A stretch of DNA of 64,000 nucleotides from Notospermus geniculatus (GCA_002633025.1 NMRB01000494.1:149383-213382); one strand, 5' to 3'; shown: positions 38,225 to 53,200, counted from the stretch's first letter. Numbers and translations are program-made. Notes: generated from the sequence alone by a model not told the origin.

Positions 38225-41200
38225 CTATGCCACGCTTTCCTCTTGTTGCTGTGTCGTTATCTCAATGCTTTCTATAGTCTCATCAGCAACCATCATATCT
38301 TCATTGAGGCCGGCAGCTATCCGGATAGCTTCAGCCAATGCCTGCAAAATACATCAACTGAATTACATTCAGACAAGCAGTGAAGGAAACATGAGAGGAA
38401 CATGCTTCTATGCAACAATTCTGTGAATAAAACTTATTTTCTATTCAAACTGCAACACAGATTGTTTCAGCTAAATCCAGCAGTCAGCAGAAAACAAGTA
38501 CAGAATAGACTGAAGCTCATTATACAAAAGTACGTACCGGTATATGAAGGGTCGTATTTTAGAACGTGCCTTAACGTTAAGGTCGACCTTAAGTCTATTG
38601 TAAAACCATCGAGAACAATACATGTAAGGTGGATCTTAATGTTGAGGAACGTTCTAAAAGACGGCCCAAAATGTTTGTGAGGAACTTTCTAGATAATTTC
38701 TTTTACCGGTAAATATTTTATGTAATGCCCTCTCATGTTAATATACAACTCCATTGGTAGCACATGAAATCGCAGCACAAATATCACTGCAACAACTCCA
38801 TACACTGGAAAAAAATCTACATTAGACTTAACGAATGTTTCAGAATTCAGAAATGTACCCAGTTATTTCACTGTTTTATATTCAAACACCTGCAAAAAAT
38901 GTAAATTGATGTTTTGGTGCAAACTGATGGTGTGGATGAATTATGCAGATGTACATTATCACAAATATCTGGCAGAATGACGACTTTAAGCTTCCCACAG
39001 ATGTTTAGCGTCATGCCGCACAATCAACCTCTGGCGCCTGGGCCAAGCTCCCTCGCCAAGACTGAAGCATATGAAAGCCAAAATGATGTTTTATGTATAA
39101 TTTATGATAACGTATGGAGAGTCGCGATAATTGTATACATATATTGCATTAGACATCCGTTAACCGAAACAATCGCAAGTTCTGCCACCGAACGAGTGGC
39201 CACAATCCTCACCCTGTCTTCATCCATGTCATTGTCAGTAACCTTGGTTTCTGTTCGTTTTTCTAAAACACCATCCCTTTCTTTCGTATACTGGAAGAAG
39301 AAAAAGAATATTGAGATATTCTGAATCGAGTCCTGGGATGAATGATTGATGCTTCACACTCATAACTCCATTTTTTTCGACCACTCATTTGAAAGCCAAA
39401 TTTCAACAAAGGACACTGAAATATCAAGGCCGTTTCATTCGCCCATCGAAATCCGCCTGCAGCCAACATATTTCAAAATGCCATTTATAAATTCAGTATT
39501 TGAGTTATGAGTAGTAAAGCATCAAAACATCTGCCAGTTCCCTCAGGGTGTGACCATTCAATAGAACAGCACTACTACATCAGAACAACATACGGAGTAT
39601 CACTGAAGGACGGAAGCAGTGGGGTGTTTTGTCATAAGCAGAACAGCAACCCAGACAGTATACAATGTATCACCACTACGACCAAAGCTTTGGGGATAAT
39701 CAGGAAGCAGAACAGCACCCAATCATGACTTACATCAATCACACAATGGGTTTTCACTACAATATTAATCCTTTAATCTCCATTGAAGACGAAACGACTT
39801 TTAAGAGCACGGCAAAGCAAAGCTGAAGTATAAGGTGCACAACTACGGTGCGAACTAGCCTCAGTGTCCATACGAGAGGATTCAAGGAAATGACTTGCAA
39901 AAAATATCACAAATACGGGGGGAACCTATGATGGTGGATGATATTAGAGTGTATGTGGTGCCCAGACTGTGTGCATGACTGCCGAGAGGCAAAAAATTCC
40001 CATTTGAAAATAAAACATATCTTGTTGCTTGATTTCCTAGCTTGACTCAAATGAAATGTGAGATGACAAAGTGAAAATGACCCCATAATCTTACCGTTGT
40101 CGTCTCAATAAGTTTACTCCCTGAGCTGTGCGACTGAGCACTAACCAGCATGCCCAGATCATTGTCATCTTCCATGCCCTCTTTTTCATATTTCACATAA
40201 CGGGTATGAGTTTTGACCATAGGCACAACAGTTGTGGACCGCGTTTCAGATGAAAGATTGGGATCATATTTGACACGCTCCGTTTTGACTGTGGGTGGCT
40301 GGAATCGAGACAGAGGGATTGGGGTCAGACCAGGAGTCAAAGGTCATAGCATAAGTGATTCTGTTGAGATCGAGTCATAGATCTTTCCACAGAACTTGAT
40401 GATTCCAGTTACCGGTACATCAACTAAATGAACATTCTCCAGCATGGAGTTATTTTACATCTTTCCAAGGAGAGATACATACATTGTAGTGTACTGATTT
40501 TAAAGGTAAACTGCATTATGAAGAATTTTACCACATTGAAACTAAGCTAACGAAAGATAAATCAAGTGAGGTGCACCTCAAAAGTTTGTCTTTTTTGGGA
40601 GTTAGAGGAAAGAATCTGAACTTACAAGAAATGTTAATATTAATAAATTTAAAAGATTTACTATATATTTGGATGGCTTAGTCCCAAGACAGGTCAATCA
40701 CCAGAGAATTACGAATGTAATAGAGTAGATTTGACCTCATAACTTAGTAGGTATAACCCATGACCTAAAGTGGTAATATCAAAGCAATGCCTTTTTCAAT
40801 AATGCTAAAGCATGACTGACTGTAGCAAAACACCCAACTAAAGCTAAGTAGTCACAACAAGTCTTCACTTTGAGAAATGCAGAAGTCAATCGCCACGGTT
40901 TGAGCAATGAGTTCCTCTTGTGACCTTCAGCAGAGGTCACTGAAGCAAATGACCTTGAACTCATGAGAGATGACAATGACCTGGTTGGATGAACCTATGC
41001 ACACAGTCTGGAACATCAGGGCTACTGGTATATCAACCATAAATCATCAAAACTGAAGCCTTTTTGATGGATTAAATGAGTATTTCTCAAGTTACAAGCT
41101 TGTGTATGGTGATGCTGATGTGTACAATGTTTCTAACTGCTTCGTTGCTTCTTCTGCCATCGTAATTTGTAGCCTTTTAAAAACATTCTGTCAGAAGGAA

Positions 41201-44200
41201 AATTTGAATTTCCCTTCGACAGTCAGCTGCTCATACATTTGGAATGACAATTTGAATGGAAATGGACCGCTGGAAGTGTTATTTATGCAGGACTGATGGC
41301 AATTTTTTAAAGAAACTGTTACACGTTGATAGAAATCCAGATATCCAGATCCTTCTTCGGCAAGTAATACGTGACTGAAGACCGCCTTCATGGTAACCTA
41401 CCCATAAGAGGTCAGTGAGGGTTTAGAAGTGTCAGTGCAACATGAGAAGATGGAATTTGAAAATGGTTATGATGTGAAGGAATGGAATATGTGTAAATAA
41501 TGAAGAAAGTGGAAAAAGAGATAAAATAAAGGCAGAGAAAGGATTTCATATTATCTCGATCACAAGGTTACGTCACACTTCTTCTCATCTACATGTCTAC
41601 CTTTTCCCTGTAGTCCCCCCATGGTTACCCCTCCCCTGGCCCTGCACATGCATTAAATCATGCCTCCAGGTTGACCAACACAGCTGAGGTTTTCACCTAT
41701 CGTGTATTGTTCGATGAAGCAGTGTGCAATAAAAATTTGCAAGCAAAAAACTACCTGTTCCAAATCTTCACTACAGCTCAGCAGTGAAAGTTTTCTTAGG
41801 ACCAACTTTGTTTTTGGCCCTTTTCCTGGGGAAACCTATCCCCTTGTTAAAAACGAATTTAGTTACCTACCCGGCTAGATGTCAGGTCGTCCTCGCCACG
41901 TTCATCATTGTAGCCGTTGGAATCTAAGTTACCAAAGAAATCAGCATCCACTCCTTCGCTATTGTCCTTTAATTATCAAAAGAAACCCGATGCACCAAAC
42001 ATCTAACAGGACACTACATAGAATAGGTGCTGTCTGATTATAGCTGAGTGTTCACACTGTGAGAGGCTGCCCCCTGTTTAATTCCAACTTGGGGATGCGA
42101 GAGTGGCGCAATGGAAACATCTCCACCTGTGACCTCTGAGGTTCTGGGTTTGATTCCCAGTCGGATCCGTTCTTTAGGCTTCCCTTACATAGAAGTATAC
42201 GGTATACGAAAACGCTGGTGAACAATGGCTTCATGGTCGTGAATCCTCGGGAAGCCTTTGTTAATCGGTGTTTTCGTATACCGTACACCGTAGCGGAAGC
42301 CTTAACCCGTTAACTGGGTAGGACGTCATATTATGTCATCACAAAATCTGGGGAACCCCCGAAAACACCTGAGGATCTCAGCTTGCCCAGGTCGTAATAG
42401 TACGCCCTGCAAGGAAATGGCACTTCACATTGCGTAGGACGTTATATCACGTCCTGAACCTTATGTGTCAAATAATTTTTTGGCAATTTTTTTTCTAAGA
42501 ACGAATTTTTTTTCAAAAATTAATTACACAGTTAACGGGTTAAGTAATAGACCTTTGACAGGCCAGGTTGTCCGGGCACTCTGGTTTCCTCCTGCTATAC
42601 ATCAATTCGCCCAATGTTGTCTATAGAGCAGTAAAATTAGCTCAATATTTGGCACACAGCTCTCAATTTAATTTTCTTTTTAAAAACTTCAACGTCCTCA
42701 AAAGAATTTCGATTCTTCAGTATTTTGAAAAATAACTTGAAGCCCTTAATCAGACAGCACCGCCACTCCCCTTGTGGACTAACACGTATGAGGATTGCAT
42801 GGCAATAGCATAGGAGGCAAAGACGAGTACAGCTAGCCAGAATAACACCGCACATCTATTAAATTATTCACCGCCGGCACGCTCAGAGTGTCAAGATAAC
42901 AGCTCGCTAATGTTACCAGAAGTGGTTTTGTTCATCGACAGAACACTCAAAGTAGACGAAAAAAACAAAATTGATTCGAATCCAATAAATGTCAAGAGAA
43001 ACCAAAGCAATATGGTTGAATTGATGACACTCTGCACGGCAGGGATGAAAACAAGGTTTGGGGTGTTTGCTGGGAATCTCTGAGGAGTGTCAAAGTGTTA
43101 CAGCAGCCAATGGAGAGGCCTGGAATGCAGTTGACAATACACATCGTCATTTGGGTTGGATAGAATGCAGCCCCCGCACATGGAATATGCTGATTATTTC
43201 ATACAGAGACTTCCAATTTTATCCAGTGCCAATTTTACAGTACACCACATCGAGTTGTACATTTCTAAGCCTCTCCTTATCTTGTGTTAGTGAAGCAACT
43301 TGTATGTGAACACCTGACAACTCCTGAGAAATCTCCAGCATGTAATGGTGAAATAAACATGCATTATTATAAGAGGAAGTTTAAATCCAATCATGGTTAT
43401 TTGATAGTAACACATAAACCGGAATTTTGTTATTTGGACGTATAGTCTATCGCTCGAAATCTCAAACAATGGGTTTCATCTTTCCATGAACCAGAAGATC
43501 ATATGCAAAGAGAAGTAAATGCTTTTACTTTTACTTCATACAGTGCAGTCCGCTTTTGTAAGGTATCATCGAAAGTAAAAGCATCCACCCTCAGATATAC
43601 ATGTACTTGGTTCATTTTGGCAAATACCCATGAAGTTTGACTCAGTAACTGATATCTCAGTAACAGCACGAATTTGTAGATGGGATCAAATAGAAAATAT
43701 GAACATATCATTTAATCAAGTTGAGTCTTTTCTTCAGATTGATGTAACATATTCTTTTTTTCTTCATGTAGCTTTCCTTTATGAATGATTAGTTGCATTG
43801 TAAGTCAATTCATGGTAGATTGAAGCCATGAATGTGGTCACTCAGTTATATGAGTTATGCACCTCACTTCACTCCATTTCTGTTCACCAGATATGGTACC
43901 GACACGACAAATTTGGAGTTTCTCGGTTGGGAACCAGAAACTTGATATTACCATTTCTCCGCAATTTGTGTGATCACTTTGACGTCAGAACATAAATGAA
44001 GTGGTAAGTTAGCCAGTGTTGATCTGAAGAAACATGACTCATATAACTGGGCCCGCCACTATTAGTGCTTTTGAAGTCTTGGGCGGCATGCAGAGTGGTC
44101 AAACCATGCGGTGGTTGACGTGATGGAGTGCAATGCCAAACCAAGTTATGGTTGAATTTGTGATTATTTATAAGAGAAAATCCGACACATCTACTGGACC

Positions 44201-44290
44201 TACCACTGCGTTTTTGACTGGATCCTTGAGCATCGCACGAGGCCCAACAACGACGAAACTCTCATGACGCTCTCTGGTCTTGTCATCAAC
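38225..44290 (-). CDS. EPB41: Protein 4.1 linker exons and C-terminal domain
   Basis: Exons: 44204-44290 ([20 protein letters not shown], tentative), 41871-41966 ([20 protein letters not shown], tentative), 40095-40298, 39213-39290 and 38225-38341 with TAG stop. All lengths are multiples of three and in phase 0. Exon 40095-40298 shows VKTERVKYD and [16 protein letters not shown], the start of the 4.1 C-terminal domain. The next reads [12 protein letters not shown], like the family ...EKRIVITGD segment. The last reads [16 protein letters not shown] and ends EESVA. An exon joining the FA region (phase 1) to 44204 must exist but was not found. Confidence 0.8.
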
Positions 44291-47200
44291 CTGAGGAGAA
44301 AAACAGAAAGATGCACAATAAGTATCATTTGCAACACAAAGATTCTAACTCCACAAGTTTCTGAATACACATGGTACCTCCTTTATGTGAAGGCTCTTCC
44401 ATATATCCAGAGAAAGAAGCCCAAACACAACATGATGAATAAACAGACATAATACATCTATAAAGCATTTTTGCATTGGATGTAGGTTTCTAAACCTTTT
44501 CACATTCTTTCAAACAAAAAAACTATCTAACTTGTCAACCTAACTAGCCCACACTACAAAGTAACCTTTGATTGTTATATTTGACTCCAGATTACATTCA
44601 CCAAACTTGTAATCAATTAAAACCGATTTTCTCCAGAAATCAATCACACAAGATTTCGCCTTATCCATGTTAAACTCTAATTGGAGTTACAAAGGGAAGC
44701 TTGAAGCGCAGCAAAACTAAAGCATGGTGGAATGAATGGGAACCGACACTGACAAGCAAAGGAAATGATAAATCAAGATGAAATATGAGTGGTTTATGAA
44801 CTGAAAGACGATCCAATTTGGCTGAGGTCAATCAATCTATTTTCCATTTGGGAACTTAAACTGGCTCAACGATGCAAGGAAGGAAGGCAGGATCTAGTTC
44901 GGGACTTTTTTCCTGGACTAGAAATGTTTCATTTGAATCTTCATCATCAAATAGCAATTCATTTTGGTCCTTTAAATGGGCTTGAGTCGATGAGGGACTT
45001 TATCATTTGGTGGTAGCAAAGCACTAGCAGTCCTGAACAATATCATTCAATGAGAAATTGACATGGGACTGTAACCTGAAAGGTTTTTCAATAAACTTCT
45101 ACGTCAGCAACCATTTTTGTTGGCCAAAAGTTCCCATTGTGGAATATGATGCCCTCCACTTCTGTGTGATCTCCAATGACAAACTTCAAGTTTGGTACAT
45201 AGGTCATGAAAATGACCCCTTGTATAGAATTCTGACCATGTGAGTCCATGATCTGATCACAGGAAATACAGATATTGAAGAAAGTTGAGAAATACTCCAA
45301 AAGTGAGGGAAAAAGCACCCAAGAGAAGAATCTTGATAAAACCTACTCTACGTTGATTTGAATTTGAACATTGATATTGAAAACGAGTGCAGAAGTGCTT
45401 AGAACTGTTCGTAAGAGTAAAACTTCGTGAGAATGGGAAGAGGATGAATAATGTACTTTCAATCAAAACACAACATTATGACGAATGACAAAATATGTGA
45501 ACCCCTCCCTGTGGCCATTGACTGCAGTCTATAACGATGAAAACATCAAATTCAACAATTATTTTTCCGATTAATAAAACAGATTTTTTCTCTATTTTTT
45601 TGCCCATTCATGTCATCATTAACCTGGATTTCCGTCCAACATGATGTAGAATAATGGTGACTACTGATGCAAACAGGTCAGGAAAATAGATTTACATGAA
45701 CTAAACATTCATTTAGTTATGAATTACTCGACATATTACATATCTGATCCCATTCATAGATAACAAGTCCTTTTTTCTCAAATTTAGTCTTCCAGATACA
45801 AAATATCAAACATTTCAGCATTCAGCATTGTAACTGACACAAATACATGTATGGATGGCAGAACAGAAGTGCTTAGAACTGTTCGTAAGAGTAAAACTTC
45901 GTGAGAATGGGAAGAGGATGAATAATGTACTTTCAATCAAAACACAACATTATGATGAATGACAAAATATGTGAACCCCTCCCTGTGGCCATTGACTGCA
46001 GTCTATAACGATGAAAACATCAAATTCAACGATTATTTTTCCAATTAATAAAACAGATTTTTCTCTATTTTTTGCCCATTCATGTCATCATTAACCTGGA
46101 TTTCCGTCCAACATGATGTAGAATAATGGTGACTACTGATGCAAACAGGTCAGGAAAATAGATTTACATGAACTAAACCTTCATTTAGTTATAAATTACT
46201 CGACAGATTACATATCTGATCCCATTCATAGATAACAAGTCCTTTTTTTCTCAAATTTAGTCTTCCAGATACAAAATATAAAACATTTCAGCATTCAGCA
46301 TTGTAACTGACACAAATACATGTATGGATGGCAGAGGTATACAAGATTGTCCTGTGTATGAAAGTTGGGCAAAACAATGAACTTCAAAGAAGACCAACAA
46401 GTGCAGGATGTGCTTTTGGTGCTGTTAATTCATTCTTAACTTGTTCCTTGATAGATTGTCACCGAATTCAGCCCAGTCTAGTTTTAATTTACCGTGGAAC
46501 TCCAATGAGCTTCCAATGCGCACTCCATTACAAAATAGAAAGATTATAAAATTCTGTAAGAAGAAAGTATTTTTCAGAATTAATCATCAATGGCTGGGGA
46601 ATTGTTCCACATTATTCATCCTCTACTTTCAAAGATATCTTCTCTCGATAACGGCAGTTTGGAATTCAAAGAAAATGCAATGAATTTGATCAAAACCACT
46701 GGTGCCTGTTCAAAATAGCCTTGCATCTTTAAACCCTCTTTTCACAGATACCATAATATTTAAGACTCAAACTCAATGGATCAATCATAACAAAACCTTT
46801 GAAACCCCACTGAAAAAAAGATGGAGACCATGTATTGAATCCCTGACAAACACTTGAAAACAGATCTGATTTCAAAGTGCCACAGGACAGCGTACCAGTC
46901 AAACAGAATGAGAATGAGAAAGTAGCAACAAATGGAGGAAAAGTGATGATTTCCAACAACCAACCCTTTACCATACAATTTATTTAGTTCCAGCATTATT
47001 TTAGCAATTCATTTAGTACCAGCATTAGTTTGAAGAACTTGCATAGGTAACTAAAGTGAACTTCATTCCTTCAAATTACATTCCATAAATGACAACCAAG
47101 AGAAATATACCGTTTATGATGGTCGTCTGCTAATCCTGGTTCTCAATGAATTAACCATCAGTTCCCAAGTTGTACTTTTTCCTGATATCATCCCTCCACA

Positions 47201-50200
47201 AATAACAGAACTGAATAATTTATTTGAATGAATGCGATAATAGCTACAAAATGGAGAGTTGAACCAATTCCAAAGCAGAAGTCGTGAAAAATGAGATCCC
47301 AGGAGATACCGACTTTGTTCAGCACATCTCGAAGAGATGAAGCTTGTACCAGGATGGTTAAAACTTCAAGAATGGTACTTAGTAAACAAGCGAACTAACC
47401 ATACTGTGCCCAAAAGATACCAAACAATAAGCTGTGTGACATGACTGGACGAGGCAAAACTTATTGGTTTTCAATTAACAGTGTGCCTACTTTTTCTCTC
47501 AAGAAGAGTCATGGATGTTCGAACAGGCCTACAGGACCTCTTCGATGCAAGATTTCTTTCCGAACTGGCTATAAATGGGGAATTCGCCATAGAGCTTGTG
47601 CAGTGGCTCATTATGACGTCACTTTTGACTGGTGGTCCACCATGCTGACGTCGACGACAAAGTCTGCCATGTGTAGATCGTGTCATGGTTGAAGACGCGC
47701 AAGCTCCACTTGCGCCGACGACAAATTTCACCACGTGGGTCGCCGACGTCGTTTGACATCAATTGACCATCAGGATGGTGGGATTTTTCGGTGATGACGT
47801 CATCTGCACAAGCTCTATTGTTGGTTTCCTTGCACCTTACACCTTGGTCACTGATAACGACTGCCCCTCCTTTTCTACACCTGAATTGCCCATAGAGAGC
47901 CAACTTGCCTTTAGACACTGCATCAGCAAGAACATGAGTTTTATGCTTTAACATTTGATTTTGTTGAATGTAAAGTACCAATTTTACTCGATACAAGCAC
48001 CAGGATGATGTTGCATGGAAATACCCGGCTCTAGGAAAATTCGTCCCCGGATAATTCGTCCCCAGAAAATTCGTCAAGTCCCCTGAACACAGTTAACTGG
48101 ACTTTGAGAAGGCACACTGCTGATGAAAACACGATCATAAAAGCGACTGACTAAACAAACACGTTACAAAATATACAAAATTTCGTCCCAATGACTGGTA
48201 GCCACGTCGAAGGGTCGGAGCGTCCCATTGGTGATATGATGGAGCTAGAGAAAAGGGCACATGAAAAATGACAGATTATGTCTGATCTGATGTAAAAAAT
48301 TAAGGCAAAGTTGATGTGCATACTACTATACTAATGTTGGAGAAAAAAGCACGATGCATTCAACGAAAGCAGAAGCTAAACTATTAACAAAGGTAAAAGG
48401 AAATGAGGAAAGAAAGAAATTAAAGAGGTTAACAGAGCTCCCCTGAAAGATGTCATAGCAGGCATAGTGAGTAAGATCATACCGATATAGAAATTCAGAT
48501 GAATTTTTCATGTCAAAAACTCCCACAAGATGAGTCTCAAACAGAAAATACACACACCCTCAAGGCAGCTCAATTATGACTACAAAATTAAAGAAAACAT
48601 TAGAACTAAAACATAATGTGCAGACTATGTGTTAATACCTTGAGGATTATATTCACGTTCAAGCGATTGATTGGAAGGCGCTGTAATACAATGCAATAAT
48701 TACAACATGCCAAATTATTCTAAGCAGATGAAGAAAGCAAAATTGAACTAAGGCTAGGCAATAGAGAATCTTTATACAATAGAGCACATCAACAGAAACT
48801 TTGTAAACATGCAATGACAAGTTGTGAAATGAAGAAATGACATTTAAAATGAATTAACACATGGAATTCTACTTGAATTAGTTCTAAGGCCTCAAACGAG
48901 CTAAGATTTTAGAAGTCAAATAATGCTATAAATTCAATGTCATATTGAAAGAATATATAGGCCTCCTGAATGAACGATCCCACTGGTTGGGCCAAAAACG
49001 CACTCCTGAATAGGTGGGAAACAGTAGTTTTAAGAGGGACCGGTAACTTCAACAGCATCAACATGAAATGAAATCAACAGAACGCAGGTTCTGACTGCAT
49101 TAACTGCCGATGGAGACAAAGTCTATTCTGAATCTGAATTGTAGGGACTTGCAGGGCCTAGGCCTCTATCAATTACAAAACTACCACCACTTCTAGGGGA
49201 TAAATAGGAAGCACCTAAAGTTCCAGGAAATGAGTGACCATTCTAGATCTGCAGGGTTCAGCCATCGGTAGTTCGACAAGTGAACTTCCTCTACACTTGG
49301 TGTGATCTCGCTACAGTGGGGATGGGGATGGGGATTGTGGGGGTGGGGTTGTGGGTTGTAGGGGTGTCTTAGAGACTACAGCACAGACACCTGAAGGCAC
49401 TCCGCCATATGCGAGTTTTATCCTTTGAATGGGCTCTCAATGGGCCATTCACAATTGTTGGCTTCATTACAACTTATGTTGAGCCCAATGACACAAATGA
49501 CTACCCATAGTTTTCTATGGTTGAATCATCTTTTGAGAGCCAATGCATGTGAGAAAAATTCCCATGTGAAGGAATGCCTTGAGCGGGTCACCTACACACA
49601 CCCTAGATAGATTTGTGGTGGAAATGGTTATACGACTACTACAGCAAAACTAGGTCATGTTACTGGCAAGGCACTTAGGCGTGGGGGAGGGGGTCTCTGT
49701 CCTAAGCCTTATAAAAGTGCATTGCTAAGCAAACTTTTCATAAGACAAATCAACAGACCTTTTGCTGTGTAGGAGCAAGTTTGAAATGTAAACACAAATT
49801 AATACTGAGAGACTGCCATTTTAAAATTGACATTTTGGAATACCACAAATGGTTTGGACAGACTGAGAAACTGGAGGACAATGAAGCCTTCACCAAGAAA
49901 GGAATCTTAGAAGTATGACTAATGCCTGTTGTACACGGTAGGATTTTTTTTGTACTAAAACTTATAAATGAGGCTCATGAAGGGTGATTTCGGTCATAGG
50001 CTACCGATTGCATTGCTGAAAGGCATTGTGAACACCCATTTAGGCCCCATTTATAATTTTTAGTACAAGAAAATCCTATCGTGTACAACGGGCATAAGGG
50101 CCGTATTTTAGAAAGCTTCTTAACATTAAGGTCCACCTTGAATCTATTGTTCTCGATGGTTTTAAAATAGACTTGAGGTTGACCTTAACATTAAGGAACG

Positions 50201-53200
50201 TTCTAAAATACGACCTTAATATGGTAAAGAGATGAGCTAAAGTGAAACACTATCAAGAAGGCCTATTGGGTGGGGCTGGACTGAATAGTTCTAGCGGAGA
50301 AAAACTTTTCGTTTCTAAAATCACTTTTCTCTGGTTTTGATGGAGGAAAACTTTTTCAAACCAACCCTCACAGACCTTCAGTAATATCAACTTGATGGCT
50401 TAATGACCTAAATAAAGATGTACTAACAGAAAAAATTTGAACCTGCACGTTGAATCTTAAAAAGAAACAGAACGTTAGTGATGCCCTGCAGGGCAGGAAG
50501 CAAGATGACACAAGGTTGTCTGTTGAATCCAGAATGCTTTCTTTAGTGTCAGTACTCAAATGATGGTAAAGTATGCAAGTTCTCTTCCTCACGGTTGGAT
50601 TACCCGCTGTTTGACAATCTTCTTCCTTTGGACTGAACTGAATTCTGTTTATAACTCAATTTTTCAACATGATTTTACACATTTCCAATCGTAGCATCCT
50701 TCTCTCCTTAACTGAGTCACCAACTACGTTGAAAATGCTTCAGTTAAAACTACTCAATTCTGTCTATACTGCCAATACTCTCTCATCTCCCACTTCAATA
50801 TTCAAACTCAATTGCTTTACAAACATGTGAAATTGGCCAAGGCCATTCAGTCGGTTCAAAAGATGCTGAATAGCCAAATATGAAGATGAATATTATTTTC
50901 ACAGTATTATTAGTTAATATCATTTTGTGGTTAGATTTCTACAATTGAAATTAAACATTACTAAACGGTACTGAACAAGTGAACCTAAATTTCAAAAGAA
51001 GATAAGTTCACACACTAAAATAATTGACAAATAAAACGACTCACAACATTTAGGTGAAAATCTAACAAGGATTAAGAGTAAAAGGTATTCAGTGCATAAA
51101 ATCAAATGAGGTGTTCTAATTTACTGAACCATTTGATAATTAACAACCAAAGCGATGAAATGACTTCACTAAATCATGAGAGAAGAAGATTTTTAGAAAA
51201 TCATGCATGACACCACAACATTGACGGATGGTACCCATGCAGAGTGCTGGACAGAGGCTTGCATACTTCAAGTCAGCTTGAGTAGAGACCGCTAACACTC
51301 GCCAGTCACCTCAATCTCACGATCAATCCATTCTTGATTATGAAGACAGATGCTGCTAATCAGTGTACAACACCTTGTAATCAGTTATGGTTTTAATTAA
51401 GGTATGGTATCGAATAGCAGTAGGTTGGATCAGTTCAGGATGACCTGTCTGGCTTATTGGAAAGAGCAGTTTAATAGTTAGATTCATGCGTGGTCAGACC
51501 AAGACCAGGTCATTTTCAGAGAGTATGCTGGGCTTAAGAACCACAGCTATTACAGCAGCTGCGTTCACAAAACGTTTTACCAAGAGAAAGAGGACAGAGG
51601 GGATAAGAAACAGATATTTCAATGCTTGAAATCTGATAGACAAGTTCACAAAGGGCCGTATGCACCAAGCAAAATTACCTGAAACTCAGGTTGAAGCACA
51701 ACTTTTCCACTGTCACATCATGTCCTGGCAAACTGAACAATTGAAAGTTGTGGCTCAACCTGAGTTCAAGACAATCTTCGTTTGGTGCATACGGCCCAAA
51801 CAGTTCACACACAAGATTAAGTTATCAGGCAATGAGTAAGGTAGAATGGTTACTTCAAGGCCAAGATCTAGAGATGGCGAAATTTCAAGAGGACATTATC
51901 AAAAGCTGGCTAGTCCTCAAGTTATGCTTTGAAAGCTGGTCTACATAACTGGAAAGCAGCTTAGATAATCTAAGACGGATTGGTGAGGTCTGAGGCAACA
52001 GGCAATAAAAGCACATTAGCATTTTGCCGCTGGGTTGCAGCAAGCACCAGCTGGCGACTCCATGTGTCATCTTACCCCCATCCATGGTCTGGTATTTCCT
52101 CTTACTTGGTTTGCGATCGAAAGCGGGAGCTGGACGATCGATCAACGCAGATGCCTGATGAGTCTGGAATTGTGTGCGACCAGAGTAACGGAATCGGGAA
52201 CCAAATTTGGGGAAGAGGGTAGTCTTAGTGGCTGGTTCAGGTTCCTTCAACCTGCAAAGTGAAAATCAGGATTACTGTAACCACGATTACGATGTCAAGT
52301 AATGCATTTAAGTACATAATGCCAGCGAATTCAAGTATGCAACACCGTGGCTGCGTCATGATGTCATGGACAAATTCCAGTTGTCAACAATCATACAGAA
52401 AAATTCTCATCTATCTTAATACCTCACAAGAGGCGGCTCTGGCGACGACCAGTATTGAGACATGTGACAAAATTGCTAAGGTGAAAGATTTCTTGCTGAC
52501 TGCAAGGAATACCTGAAGAATGTGTGGTGCTCAACTGCTGTTTTCCACAGTCGCTTGGCCATCTTGTGATTCGGGCACTTGAAGGCTATCGTGCATTCAC
52601 AAGGTTCAAACTGAAGAAGAAGGGAAAAATAAGTGCAACCAGAGTCCTGTTGTTGTTTGCAGTCAGTCTTCACATAGACTGCCGTTACCTTTTGATTTCA
52701 TAATCCATTCAAATTCAATCTTACAGGATTCATTTCCTTGACACCATAGCTACCATCAGTTGAGTACCGGGTACAATAAAATTTCTACTTCGTATCCGGC
52801 AGGTTGCCCGGACAGCTACCGGTACTTTTTCACAACTCACAAATCATGTTTTATTTTGTAAGGTGTGAAACCAGACACTCTTACCTCTCCTGGTCTTATC
52901 TTGATATAAAAATTATCTCTCTTGTAGGAAATTTTAAGGATCTTTGGCCATGAGAAACGGTTGATCCTTAACTTGTCCCGGTAAATCAAAAGTCCAGTGC
53001 AGCAGACACCGACCAAAATCTCCATTTTCTCAGAGTCCTGAAAAAGTTTAAAAGCCTACATGTCACNATGTCAAGTAATGCATTTAAGTACATAATGCCA
53101 GCGAATTCAAGTATGCAACACCGTGGCTGCGTCATGATGTCATGGACAAATTCCAGTTGTCAACAATCATACAGAAAAATTCTCATCTATCTTAATACCT

